DNA of 6,409 bases from B16-G9 sp964455635 (GCA_964455635.1 CAYVWX010000182.1:1-6409); one strand, 5' to 3'. Positions 1 to 6,353 are shown, numbered from the stretch's first letter. Numbers and translations are program-made. The notes: a model not told the origin generated them from the sequence alone.

Positions 1-14
1 TTTAATTGATATAA

Positions 15-860
15 ATGGTTGATTTTAATTTTCATCAGCATTCGGTTTTTTCCGACGGAAAAGCTCGTCCCGAAGCCTATATAAAACAAGCTTTAACACT
101 TAATTTTGAGGCCATGGGATTTTCGGAACATTCACCGCTGCCTTTTAATACTTCGTTTTCGTTAAAACAAAACAACATCGAAAACTATGTGTCAGCCATC
201 GATGAGTTAAAACAAAAATATCAGAATAAAATATCTATTTACCGATCGTTGGAAATAGATTTTATTCCGGGATTTTCAGAAGATTTCAACCTTTGGAAAA
301 ACAGATGCAAAGTTGATTATACCCTTGGAGGAATACACCTTGTAAAACCCAATAACTCCAACGAACTTTGGTTTATCGACGGCCCTGACCAAAATATATA
401 CGACCGGGGGCTTAAACAATTTTTCGACGGTAACATTAAAAAAGCTGTTACCACCTATTTTTATCAGGTCAACAACATGATTTCAAGTCAACAATTTGAT
501 GTTGTTGCCCACATTGATAAAATTAAAATGCACAACAGAAACCGGTTTTTTAATGAAGATGAAACTTGGTATCGCCAATTGGTTTCGGAAACCCTGCATC
601 TTGTAAAAGAAAAAAACTTAATCATTGAAGTAAATACTCGCGGACTGTATAAAAAAAGAAGCAATAAATTGTTTCCCGACGACAAAACGCTACAGCAGGC
701 AATAAAACTTAATATCCCCGTTATCATCTCCTCCGATGCACATCAACCCGAAGAGATTAATTTATATTTTGATTATGCGGTTGAAAGATTGTTACATTTC
801 GGATGTAAATACATTATGTTTTTCAACAAAACGCAATGGCAGGAAAGGGCATTAATTTAA
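15..860 (+). CDS. hisK: PHP-family histidinol-phosphatase
   Basis: A 281-residue member of the PHP (polymerase and histidinol phosphatase) metal-dependent phosphoesterases, most like the HisJ/HisK group that hydrolyses L-histidinol phosphate to L-histidinol in histidine synthesis. It should be cytoplasmic, as no signal peptide is seen. The expected metal ligands are present in order: H7-x-H9 with D14-G15, H39 in GFSEHSP, E80 in SLEIDF, H108 in GGIHLV, H166-x-D168 in VVAHIDK, E205/N207 in IEVNTRG and D241-x-H243 in SSDAHQ. The length fits the family. The ATG at 15 is chosen because the codon just before it (12-14) is an in-frame TAA. No other his gene is visible, and many Bacteroidota carry a bifunctional HisB, so another phosphomonoester substrate is possible. 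Its stop is 10 bp from the stop of the convergent lutB, with no hairpin between. Family is secure; exact substrate is inferred. Confidence 0.85.
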   Translation: MVDFNFHQHSVFSDGKARPEAYIKQALTLNFEAMGFSEHSPLPFNTSFSLKQNNIENYVSAIDELKQKYQNKISIYRSLEIDFIPGFSEDFNLWKNRCKVDYTLGGIHLVKPNNSNELWFIDGPDQNIYDRGLKQFFDGNIKKAVTTYFYQVNNMISSQQFDVVAHIDKIKMHNRNRFFNEDETWYRQLVSETLHLVKEKNLIIEVNTRGLYKKRSNKLFPDDKTLQQAIKLNIPVIISSDAHQPEEINLYFDYAVERLLHFGCKYIMFFNKTQWQERALI

Positions 861-870
861 AATTTACCTT

Positions 871-2262
871 TTAATCTTCATCCGAATTTTGTTCTTTCCA
901 CATCTGAGCAAACGATTTGGGAGCCATTACAGGCAACTCGCGACGAGGGCCCCATGCTTTTTTTACGGTAAGGCTCATAGCCCAATTTTTAAATCCGCCC
1001 TCGAACAAATCAAGCCGTTTTCGCGACATAAGAGCAAAGGTTGAAACATCGTTACTCTTTTTTTCAAAATAGGTGTAGTAACCCTTTTCAACAGCTTCCT
1101 TCCGGTTAAAAAGCAACAGTTCATGCAACGGGATTCCCACAGGGCAAACTTCGGTACAGGCACCGCAAAGGGTTGATGCAAAACTTAAATGTTTGTAAGT
1201 TTTAAAATCTTTAAGATGGGGTGTTATTACCGCCCCTATAGGCCCGCTGTAGGTAGTGTTATAGGTATGTCCTCCAATATTTTTATAAATAGGACAAACA
1301 TTTAAACAGGCACCGCACCGGATACACGATAATGCCTGACGCTGCCGTTCTTTCGACAATAAATTGGTTCGTCCGTTATCCAACAAAATTAAAAACATCT
1401 CCTCAGGGCCGTCTTTTTCGCCCGGTTTACGTGGTCCGCTAATAATTGATTTGTAAGCGGTAAGCAATTGGCCGGTGCCATGGGTTGACAATAAAGGCCA
1501 GTAAATATCCAAATCCTCCAGGCGGGGAATAATTTTTTCGATGCCTGCAATGGCAATATGTAATTTTGGAAACGACATCGACATTAAGCCGTTTCCTTCG
1601 TTTTCGGTAAGGGCTATGGCTCCCATATCGGCAATTAAAAAATTTGCTCCGGTAATTCCTGCATCGGCCTTTACAAATTTCTCGCGCAAAAGTTCACGGG
1701 TATAATTGGTTAATTCAGTAGGATTTAAATCTTCAGACGTGTCAAATTTTTTATGATATAAAGCGGCAATATCTTCTTTTGAAAGGTGCATGGCCGGCGT
1801 AACAATGTGATAAGGTTTTTGTCCGGCCTGTTGTACAATAAATTCGCCTAAATCGGTTTCGGTAACTTCAATTTTTTTCTTTTCAAGCGCACTGTTTAAT
1901 TCTATCTCTTCGGTAATCATCGATTTCGATTTTACCACCGTTTTTACATTTCGCTCTTTTAATAGCGTTTGTATCTCTTTAATAGCCTCGGCTTCTGTTT
2001 TAGCCCAAATAATTTTACCACCGTTTTTTAAAAAATTATTTTCAAACTGAATAATATATTTTTCTAAATCATTGATAACTTTATATTTAATATATCCGGC
2101 TCGGTTACGTGTTTTATCAAGATTTTTAAATATTGCTTTTCCTTTTTTTACAGCCACATCGTATTTACCAATATTGTATTTAATTTTGGCACGATGCTCC
2201 AAATCAAAAGCTTTTTTTTCAGCTTTCTTTAAAAAAGTCCTGTTTTCTATTGATGCTTTCAT
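871..2262 (-). CDS. lutB: LutB-type lactate utilisation iron-sulfur protein
   Basis: A 463-residue protein of the LutB/LldF (YkgF) family, the iron-sulfur subunit of the LutABC L-lactate oxidation system that passes electrons from L-lactate to an acceptor. A LUD-type domain spans roughly residues 60-300 (KADAGITGANFLIADMG near 198-214 is typical). A ferredoxin-like part follows with C313-x2-C316-x2-C319-x3-C323 and C366-x2-C369-x3-C373-P, enough for two [4Fe-4S] clusters. The C-terminal tail (about 400-455, with WGPRRELPVMAPKSF) is the usual LutB C-terminal region. The length is normal, with no frameshift. It begins 12 bp after rpiB on the same strand, so the two are probably one transcript. 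lutA and lutC, the usual partners, are not in this window, which is unusual for the family. The N-terminus is rich in Lys/Arg and reads as soluble. Confidence 0.92.
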   Translation of the reverse strand: MKASIENRTFLKKAEKKAFDLEHRAKIKYNIGKYDVAVKKGKAIFKNLDKTRNRAGYIKYKVINDLEKYIIQFENNFLKNGGKIIWAKTEAEAIKEIQTLLKERNVKTVVKSKSMITEEIELNSALEKKKIEVTETDLGEFIVQQAGQKPYHIVTPAMHLSKEDIAALYHKKFDTSEDLNPTELTNYTRELLREKFVKADAGITGANFLIADMGAIALTENEGNGLMSMSFPKLHIAIAGIEKIIPRLEDLDIYWPLLSTHGTGQLLTAYKSIISGPRKPGEKDGPEEMFLILLDNGRTNLLSKERQRQALSCIRCGACLNVCPIYKNIGGHTYNTTYSGPIGAVITPHLKDFKTYKHLSFASTLCGACTEVCPVGIPLHELLLFNRKEAVEKGYYTYFEKKSNDVSTFALMSRKRLDLFEGGFKNWAMSLTVKKAWGPRRELPVMAPKSFAQMWKEQNSDED

Positions 2263-2274
2263 TAATTAATATTG

Positions 2275-2721
2275 TTAATGAATAGAAATTTTTTCCACTC
2301 TTCGTAAGTGTCTTCCTCCTTCAAAAGGAGTGTTTAAAAATAATTTAACCATCTCCCAGGCCTGTTCAAAAGGAATAAATCTGCCGGGTAACGACATGAT
2401 ATTGGCATTGTTATGCTGACGTGTTAATGTTGTTTGCTCCTCGTTCCAGCACAATCCGGCACGCACATTTTGATATTTATTGGCTGTTATTTGCGCTCCG
2501 TTTCCACTGCCACACATAATGATGCCTCTTCTGTATTTTCCATCGTTTACGGCTTTTGCCAAAGGATGAATAAAATCGGGGTAATCTACACTCTCTTCCG
2601 AGTAGGTACCCATATCAACCACCTTGTAACCTGCTTTAATAAGCTTATCCTTTAAATACTCTTTCATGGCATAACCGCCATGATCGGTGGCCATTGGTAT
2701 AATATTGTCTTGTTCTGTCAT
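2275..2721 (-). CDS. rpiB: Ribose-5-phosphate isomerase B
   Basis: A 148-residue RpiB/LacAB-family sugar isomerase that interconverts ribose 5-phosphate and ribulose 5-phosphate in the non-oxidative pentose phosphate pathway; cytoplasmic. Visible motifs are ATDHGG (residues 11-16) at the phosphate/substrate end, CGSGNG with C70 in the place of the E. coli RpiB catalytic Cys66, H103-N104 matching the ring-opening His99 region, and GGRHLRRVE with R137 and R141 as phosphate-binding arginines. Having Cys rather than Glu at the base position puts it with the E. coli type, not the actinobacterial type. The length is normal. The ATG at 2721 is preceded by AT-rich sequence without a Shine-Dalgarno, as usual in Bacteroidota. 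It is the first gene of the rpiB-lutB unit and is divergent from nadA across 523 bp. Some family members isomerise allose or galactose phosphates, but the motifs favour ribose. Confidence 0.94.
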   Translation of the reverse strand: MTEQDNIIPMATDHGGYAMKEYLKDKLIKAGYKVVDMGTYSEESVDYPDFIHPLAKAVNDGKYRRGIIMCGSGNGAQITANKYQNVRAGLCWNEEQTTLTRQHNNANIMSLPGRFIPFEQAWEMVKLFLNTPFEGGRHLRRVEKISIH

Positions 2722-2740
2722 TGTTAATAAAATATTGTGA

Positions 2741-2773
2741 CAAAGTTAGATAAAAAATTGCGGGCTATTAAAA
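2741..2773 (-). promoter_or_regulatory. Probable Bacteroidota-type promoter of rpiB-lutB
   Basis: Read on the minus strand, 2748-2741 is TAACTTTG, an exact match to the Bacteroidota -7 element TANNTTTG. A T-run (TTTT, 2773-2770) lies 21 bp upstream, where the -33 element TTTG is expected, so that half is only partly matched. Transcription would begin near 2735, giving a leader of about 15 nt before the rpiB ATG. The element and spacing are seen; promoter activity is inferred. Confidence 0.5.
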
Positions 2774-2845
2774 CCAACTGATAATTAAGCATTAAATATT
2801 TTTCAACAAATTTTTACAAATCGTTAATTGTATAATATTCACATC

Positions 2846-2863
2846 GTTATAACTTATCAACAG
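2846..2863 (+). repeat. Composite repeat, copy 1 (GTTATA...CTTATCAACAG)
   Basis: GTTATAACTTATCAACAG is seen again in related form at 3154-3173 as GTTATACAGCTTATGAACAG: the same two half-motifs in the same order, differing by a 2-nt insertion and two substitutions. The right half is one of the TTATNAACA boxes. That a longer word than the 9-mer is repeated argues against mere AT-rich chance and suggests a protein-binding arrangement. Confidence 0.4.
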
Positions 2864-3120
2864 AAATAGATAATCAGTTGTTGATTGTTTTTTATAAAAT
2901 CAGGGTTATGAACAATAAGGTCAGCGTGCCAAAAAAATGAATCTGTTTTTACGATAGTTTTTAATTTTTATGAGTAGGAAATGAACATAAATTTTGTCGT
3001 TTGCATATCTAAATTTATCAAACCCAACAGTTATTAACACAATGTTTATATCCTTTTGATAAGTTTGATTTTTAACAGTTTTAAACGCTTAAAAGATGTT
3101 CATATAAATTGATAATACAC

Positions 3121-3128
3121 TATTTTTG
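3121..3128 (+). promoter_or_regulatory. Possible -7 promoter element for nadA
   Basis: TATTTTTG matches TANNTTTG exactly and points toward nadA, which would give a leader of roughly 110 nt. No clear TTTG -33 element is seen 19-21 bp upstream, so support is weak. It is the only exact plus-strand match I found in the last 125 bp before nadA. Confidence 0.3.
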
Positions 3129-3153
3129 ACACTTCAAAATAAATGAGTGAAAA

Positions 3154-3173
3154 GTTATACAGCTTATGAACAG
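3154..3173 (+). repeat. Composite repeat, copy 2, abutting the AT-only tract
   Basis: Second copy of the composite word, here two directly adjoining 9-mers, TTATACAGC (3155-3163) and TTATGAACA (3164-3172). It ends one base before the all-A/T tract that starts at 3175. In known origins the DnaA box nearest the unwinding element often sits like this, but the function here is inference. Confidence 0.4.
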
Positions 3174-3174
3174 G

Positions 3175-3218
3175 ATAAATATTATATTAATATATTTTTA
3201 TAAAAAATAAATATATAA
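3175..3218. other. 44 bp tract of A and T only
   Basis: From 3175 to 3218 there is not a single G or C, with many TA steps (ATTATATTAATATA, AATATATAA). It lies 26 bp before the nadA start codon and directly after a TTATGAACA box. TA-rich sequence of this kind melts easily and could be a DNA-unwinding element; it may equally be an AT-rich untranslated leader, common in this phylum. No U-tract hairpin terminator is formed. Confidence 0.5.
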
Positions 3219-3244
3219 GAGAGAATTGTTAATAGCAGATAAAA

Positions 3245-4180
3245 ATGAATTTTAAAAAAGAGATATTAAAATTAAAAAAAGATAAAAATGCCGTTATTTT
3301 GGCGCATTATTATCAAATTCCGGAAATTCAGGACATAGCCGATTACGTGGGCGACAGTTTGGGACTGGCACAAAAAGCCAAACAGGCCAATGTTGATATT
3401 ATTGTTTTCGCAGGGGTTCATTTTATGGCCGAAACTGCAAAAATATTAAATCCCGGTACAAAAGTATTACTGCCTGATTTGAAGGCAGGGTGTTCGTTGG
3501 CCGATTCGGCACCGTTAAGCGACTTTTTAGCCTTCAAGGCCCGCTATCCAAACCATAAGGTTGTTTCGTATATTAATACAACAGCAGCCCTTAAAACTGT
3601 TTCCGATGTTATTTGCACATCAGGCAATGCGGTGCAAATTGTTGAATCGTTTCCAAAAGATGAAAAAATAATTTTTGCTCCCGACCGTAATTTGGGTGGT
3701 TATGTAAATCGTATTACCGGACGGAATATGGTTTTATGGAACGGTGCCTGTGAGGTACACGATATTTTAACTACCGAAGCCATTATAAAAATGAAACGGG
3801 AAAACAGCGATGCCAAATTAATTGCCCATCCCGAATGTCAGGCTGCTGTTTTGGAATTAGCTGATTTTGTGGGTTCTACCACGGGTCTTTTAAAATATGC
3901 ACGCGAAACGAATGCCCAAAAGTTTATTGTAGCTACCGAAACAGGTATTTTGCATCAGATGCGAAAAGAGTCACCTCAAAAAGAATTTTTGATTGTCCCG
4001 ACCAACCAAACCTGTTTGTGCAACGATTGTCCTTATATGAAATTAAACACCATGGAAAAGCTCTATGTAGCTTTAAAAAACGAACAACCCGAAATAATAC
4101 TTTCGGATGAAATAGTGGAAAAAGCTAAAAAACCCGTCGATAAAATGTTGGAAATTTCGCGTAAAATGAATCTATTGTAA
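3245..4180 (+). CDS. nadA: Quinolinate synthase A
   Basis: A 311-residue NadA that condenses iminoaspartate with dihydroxyacetone phosphate to make quinolinate in de novo NAD synthesis; a cytoplasmic [4Fe-4S] enzyme. Family signatures run the whole length: AHYYQIPEIQDIADYVGDS near residues 20-38, AGCSLADSAP with C83, YINTTAALK near 109-117, FAPDRNLGGYV near 144-153, WNGACEVH with C169, HPEC with C198, and the C-terminal CLCNDCPYM with C257, C259 and C262. C83, C169 and C262 are the likely cluster ligands. The last motif is C-x-C-x2-C rather than the CxxCxxC of E. coli. The length fits the short NadA type, like that of Thermotoga. The ATG at 3245 follows an A-rich stretch and gives a standard N-terminus. 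nadB and nadC are absent here. The next gene begins 52 bp downstream on the same strand without a visible terminator, so read-through is plausible. Confidence 0.95.
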   Translation: MNFKKEILKLKKDKNAVILAHYYQIPEIQDIADYVGDSLGLAQKAKQANVDIIVFAGVHFMAETAKILNPGTKVLLPDLKAGCSLADSAPLSDFLAFKARYPNHKVVSYINTTAALKTVSDVICTSGNAVQIVESFPKDEKIIFAPDRNLGGYVNRITGRNMVLWNGACEVHDILTTEAIIKMKRENSDAKLIAHPECQAAVLELADFVGSTTGLLKYARETNAQKFIVATETGILHQMRKESPQKEFLIVPTNQTCLCNDCPYMKLNTMEKLYVALKNEQPEIILSDEIVEKAKKPVDKMLEISRKMNLL

Positions 4181-4232
4181 CGGCAATAATAAATATTAAT
4201 TTAAGAGTGAACATTTTTTTTAATTTAGCCTT

Positions 4233-4766
4233 ATGAAAAAAAGCCGTTTTATTATACTGTTTTTAACACTTGGTTTGTTTTTAAACTCCTGTTCCGATAA
4301 AGTTTTATTTACAAAACAGATGCAGCAGGAGCTTTATATGAATGAAATAAATTTGCGAAGTGTGCAGTTTTATAACTCAAAAAAAATTGTATTGCGTCGT
4401 AATTTAACACTGGAGCAAACAAAAGTAAGTCAGGGTAAAATACGCTTTAAAAACGGACAATATACCGAGGAAATTATTATTAAAAAACATACCCCCGGGG
4501 TGGCCGTTGACAATGGTAAAAAGTATTTGGATATCGCTTTTGAAAAAGGAAAAAATCGCTATTTTAAATTTATTTTAAATCCTGATAATTACTTTCAGCT
4601 ATCAGCTAAAAACTGGGAAAACAACTATGGAAAAATAACCTATGATACGCTGGAATATTTTATTTTACCCGGTGGTGCCAAAGCTTTGCTTGAAGTTAGT
4701 AAAGACAATATTGATGATTTTGAGCATAAAAAACGAACCCTTGAGGGAATAAAAATTGAACATTGA
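4233..4766 (+). CDS. Small predicted lipoprotein of unknown function
   Basis: A 177-residue protein I do not recognise. Its N-terminus is a clear lipoprotein signal: MKKSR, a hydrophobic stretch (residues 6-17) and a lipobox LNSC with the acylated cysteine at C20. After the cysteine come S-D-K, only partly like the acidic surface-export signals described in Bacteroidota lipoproteins, so the choice between periplasmic face and cell surface stays open. The mature part is rich in alternating charged and aromatic residues (YLDIAFEKGKNRYFKFIL near 98-115), suggesting a beta-rich fold; it has no further cysteines or transmembrane segments. Its last codons overlap the first codon of the MORN-repeat gene in TTGA, and it follows nadA by 52 bp. 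The tight coupling suggests it works with the MORN protein in the envelope rather than in NAD synthesis. TAATTTAG at 4221-4228 is a poor promoter match, so transcription from upstream is more likely. Confidence 0.85.
   Translation: MKKSRFIILFLTLGLFLNSCSDKVLFTKQMQQELYMNEINLRSVQFYNSKKIVLRRNLTLEQTKVSQGKIRFKNGQYTEEIIIKKHTPGVAVDNGKKYLDIAFEKGKNRYFKFILNPDNYFQLSAKNWENNYGKITYDTLEYFILPGGAKALLEVSKDNIDDFEHKKRTLEGIKIEH
4763..4766 (+). promoter_or_regulatory. TTGA stop-start overlap coupling the lipoprotein and MORN genes
   Basis: TTGA holds the TTG start of the MORN gene (4763-4765) and the TGA stop of the lipoprotein gene (4764-4766). A ribosome ending the first gene is placed to restart on the second. 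A purine-rich GAGGGA (4743-4748) lies 14 nt upstream, too far for a good Shine-Dalgarno. The overlap is seen; coupling is inferred. Confidence 0.6.
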
Positions 4767-6283
4767 GTACTAAAGTAAAATTCATATTTTATCTTTTTTT
4801 TATGTTGGCAATAATCAGTTCGTCGTTGCCGGCACAAAACGTTAACGATACCATTAATGCCAACGGATACAATGTTTTTCATTATGCCAATGGTGTGGTG
4901 TCGAGCAGGGGAACCATGCGCAACGGAAAACCCGACGGTTATTGGAAAAATTTTTATGAAACGGGAATTTTAAAATCGGAAGGCAACCGCAAAAATTACT
5001 TGTTAGACAGTTTATGGCGTTTTTACAATGAAGAGGGAAAGCTTACGCTGGAAATAAATTATAAATCGGGTAAAAAAAACGGTTATCGAATTACTTATAA
5101 TCCCACCGGTATTACAAAAGAAAATTTTGTAAACGATGTTAAACAAGGCTATTCGTATATATTGGATACTGCAGGTCGTATAACCATGGAAATTCCGTTT
5201 AAGGACGGTTTGGAAAACGGACTTGCACGCGAATTTGACAAAAACGGCAATGTTATTCAACTCATAAATTATAAAAAAGGATATGTGGTAAGCCGCGAAA
5301 AAATTAACAGATACGATTCGGATGGCAAACCGCACGGCAAGTGGAAATGGTTTTACGACAACGGTGCTTTAAAGGAAGAAGGAACATTTTTACATGGCCT
5401 TAAAAACGGTTATTTTAAAAAATATGATAAAAACGGAGATTTAATTTCGGTTGAAAAATATACCAATGGCGAAAAAGATCAAAAAGTTGAAGAACTTGCC
5501 AAGCTGGATGTTAAAACCGATTATTGGCCCAATGGCCGGCCTAAAATAGTGGCTTCTTACAAAAAGGGTGTTCCCGAAGGAGTACGACGCGAATACAACA
5601 AAAACGGTGAAGTAGAAAAATCCTACATTTTTCACAACGGCAATATTATTGCCGAAGGAATTTTTACCGAATCGGGAAAACACAAAGGACTTTGGAAAGA
5701 GTATTATGAAAATCACAGTTTAAAATCGGAAGGCCATTACGAAAACGATAAAAAAACAGGTTCGTGGAAATATTATTATCCCAAGGGACAGTTACAGGAA
5801 ACGGGTGTTTATAAAAACGGAAATCCCGAAGGAAAATGGTTGTGGTATTATCCGTCGGGGAAATTATTGCGCCAAATGTCGTATTATGAAGGCAAACGCG
5901 ACGGCACTATTACCGAATACGATGAAATGGGAAAGGTGGTGCTGCAGGGCGAATATATTGAAGATAAACGAGAAGGAAACTGGACTTATCAAACCGGTGA
6001 TGCCCGCGAAGAGGCTAAATACAGCAACGATTTGAAAAATGGTTGGGATCGAATTTATTCAACTGACGGAACCCTGCTTTACGAAGGAAAATTTATTGAT
6101 GACAACCCAAATGGTATTCATAAATGGTATTGGCCCAATGGTAAACTTAAAAAGGAGGGCCGTTATGTAATGGGCATTAAAACCGGTGACTGGAAAACCT
6201 ATACCCAAACGGGTGAGCTGTTTCTGGTAATTACCTATCAAAATGGAAAAGAAATAAAATACGACGGTGTTACCGTTGAATAA
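4763..6283 (+). CDS. Secreted MORN-repeat protein (COG2849/YwqK-like)
   Basis: A 506-residue exported protein made almost wholly of about 18 MORN_2-type repeats of roughly 23 residues (about 38-497), pattern W-K-x-Y-Y-x-x-G-x-L-x-x-E-G-x-Y-x-x-G-x-x-x-G. Such proteins are beta-hairpin repeat solenoids, and many are annotated as YwqK antitoxins; with an export signal that role is unlikely here. The start is the TTG at 4763: an in-frame TGA lies just upstream (4757-4759), and the next candidate, ATG at 4802 (M14), would remove the lysines and most of the hydrophobic core. With TTG the signal peptide is complete: K4, K6, hydrophobic 7-18, and probable cleavage after LPA (A24). Three irregular spacers near residues 173-190, 237-250 and 293-307 divide the array into four blocks. 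No C-terminal sorting domain or anchor is seen. The start overlaps the lipoprotein stop by 4 bp, implying translational coupling. Binding partner unknown. Confidence 0.88.
   Translation: MSTKVKFIFYLFFMLAIISSSLPAQNVNDTINANGYNVFHYANGVVSSRGTMRNGKPDGYWKNFYETGILKSEGNRKNYLLDSLWRFYNEEGKLTLEINYKSGKKNGYRITYNPTGITKENFVNDVKQGYSYILDTAGRITMEIPFKDGLENGLAREFDKNGNVIQLINYKKGYVVSREKINRYDSDGKPHGKWKWFYDNGALKEEGTFLHGLKNGYFKKYDKNGDLISVEKYTNGEKDQKVEELAKLDVKTDYWPNGRPKIVASYKKGVPEGVRREYNKNGEVEKSYIFHNGNIIAEGIFTESGKHKGLWKEYYENHSLKSEGHYENDKKTGSWKYYYPKGQLQETGVYKNGNPEGKWLWYYPSGKLLRQMSYYEGKRDGTITEYDEMGKVVLQGEYIEDKREGNWTYQTGDAREEAKYSNDLKNGWDRIYSTDGTLLYEGKFIDDNPNGIHKWYWPNGKLKKEGRYVMGIKTGDWKTYTQTGELFLVITYQNGKEIKYDGVTVE
4874..6253 (+). 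repeat. In-gene array of about 18 MORN-type coding repeats
   Basis: The repeat unit is about 23-24 codons (69-72 bp). Best-conserved units begin at WKNFYETG (residue 61), WKWFYDNG (194), WKEYYENH (311), WKYYYPKG (335), WLWYYPSG (359) and HKWYWPNG (453). Units around residues 110-172 and 405-428 are more diverged. The DNA of the copies is well diverged, so the array looks old rather than freshly expanded. Confidence 0.85.
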
Positions 6284-6296
6284 TGTTATTTAAAAA

Positions 6297-6321
6297 GCCT
6301 AAAGTTTAAAGTGCCTAAACT
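6297..6321. repeat. Short direct repeat GCCTAAA with a weak inverted repeat
   Basis: GCCTAAA occurs at 6297-6303 and 6313-6319, a 16 bp period, separated by an AGTTTAAAG-type filler. The arms AGTTTA (6303-6308) and TAAACT (6316-6321) could also form a weak 6 bp hairpin with a 7-nt loop. It lies just after the MORN stop. It may be a fragment of a genome-wide intergenic repeat or a poor terminator; no T-run follows. Confidence 0.35.
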
Positions 6322-6353
6322 AAATAACCCCACGTAATTACAAAATACCAAAC

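Larger units (their letters stand above)
2722..3244. other. Gene-free AT-rich divergent intergenic region, candidate replication origin
   Basis: 523 bp without a credible gene lies between the 5' ends of rpiB (minus) and nadA (plus). It contains five exact TTATNAACA 9-mers: 2722-2730 (minus), 2854-2862, 2906-2914, 3031-3039 and 3164-3172 (all plus). One-mismatch copies are at 2800-2808 (TTTTCAACA, plus) and, on the minus strand, at 3043-3051, 3097-3105 and 3228-3236. The motif differs from the classical DnaA box TTATNCACA at one position. The last exact box abuts an all-A/T tract at 3175-3218, which could serve as an unwinding element. Boxes, an easily melted tract and outward-facing genes are the usual parts of oriC. 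Against this, no box matches TTATCCACA exactly, dnaA is not in the window, and AT-rich promoter regions produce such words by chance more readily. The region must also hold promoters for both flanking units. Confidence 0.4.

Noticed and set aside
861..870. Shared terminator between hisK and lutB
   Set aside because: The 10 bp gap is AT-rich but has no inverted repeat; nothing supports a hairpin.
2072..2269. Plus-strand open frame opposite the lutB 5' end
   Set aside because: It overlaps the conserved start of lutB in antisense, and its hydrophobic composition is the mirror of a Lys-rich N-terminus.
3014..3063. Inverted repeat TTTATCAAA / TTTGATAA
   Set aside because: Eight-base arms about 33 bp apart in AT-rich sequence are expected by chance.
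3129..3244. Riboswitch or structured leader upstream of nadA
   Set aside because: The leader is almost pure A/T with no GC-bearing stems or recognisable aptamer core.
4221..4228. TAATTTAG as a promoter for the lipoprotein gene
   Set aside because: It has one mismatch to TANNTTTG and no -33 partner, and it would place the transcript start at or inside the start codon.
5012..5335. Minus-strand open frame of 107 codons inside the MORN gene
   Set aside because: It lies antisense to the well-supported repeat array, is rich in Phe/Ile from complementing AAA/GAA codons, and has no recognisable domain.
4763..6283. MORN protein as a YwqK-type antitoxin of a toxin-antitoxin pair
   Set aside because: It carries an export signal and its partner is a lipoprotein, not a cytoplasmic toxin; the antitoxin label is only a family name.
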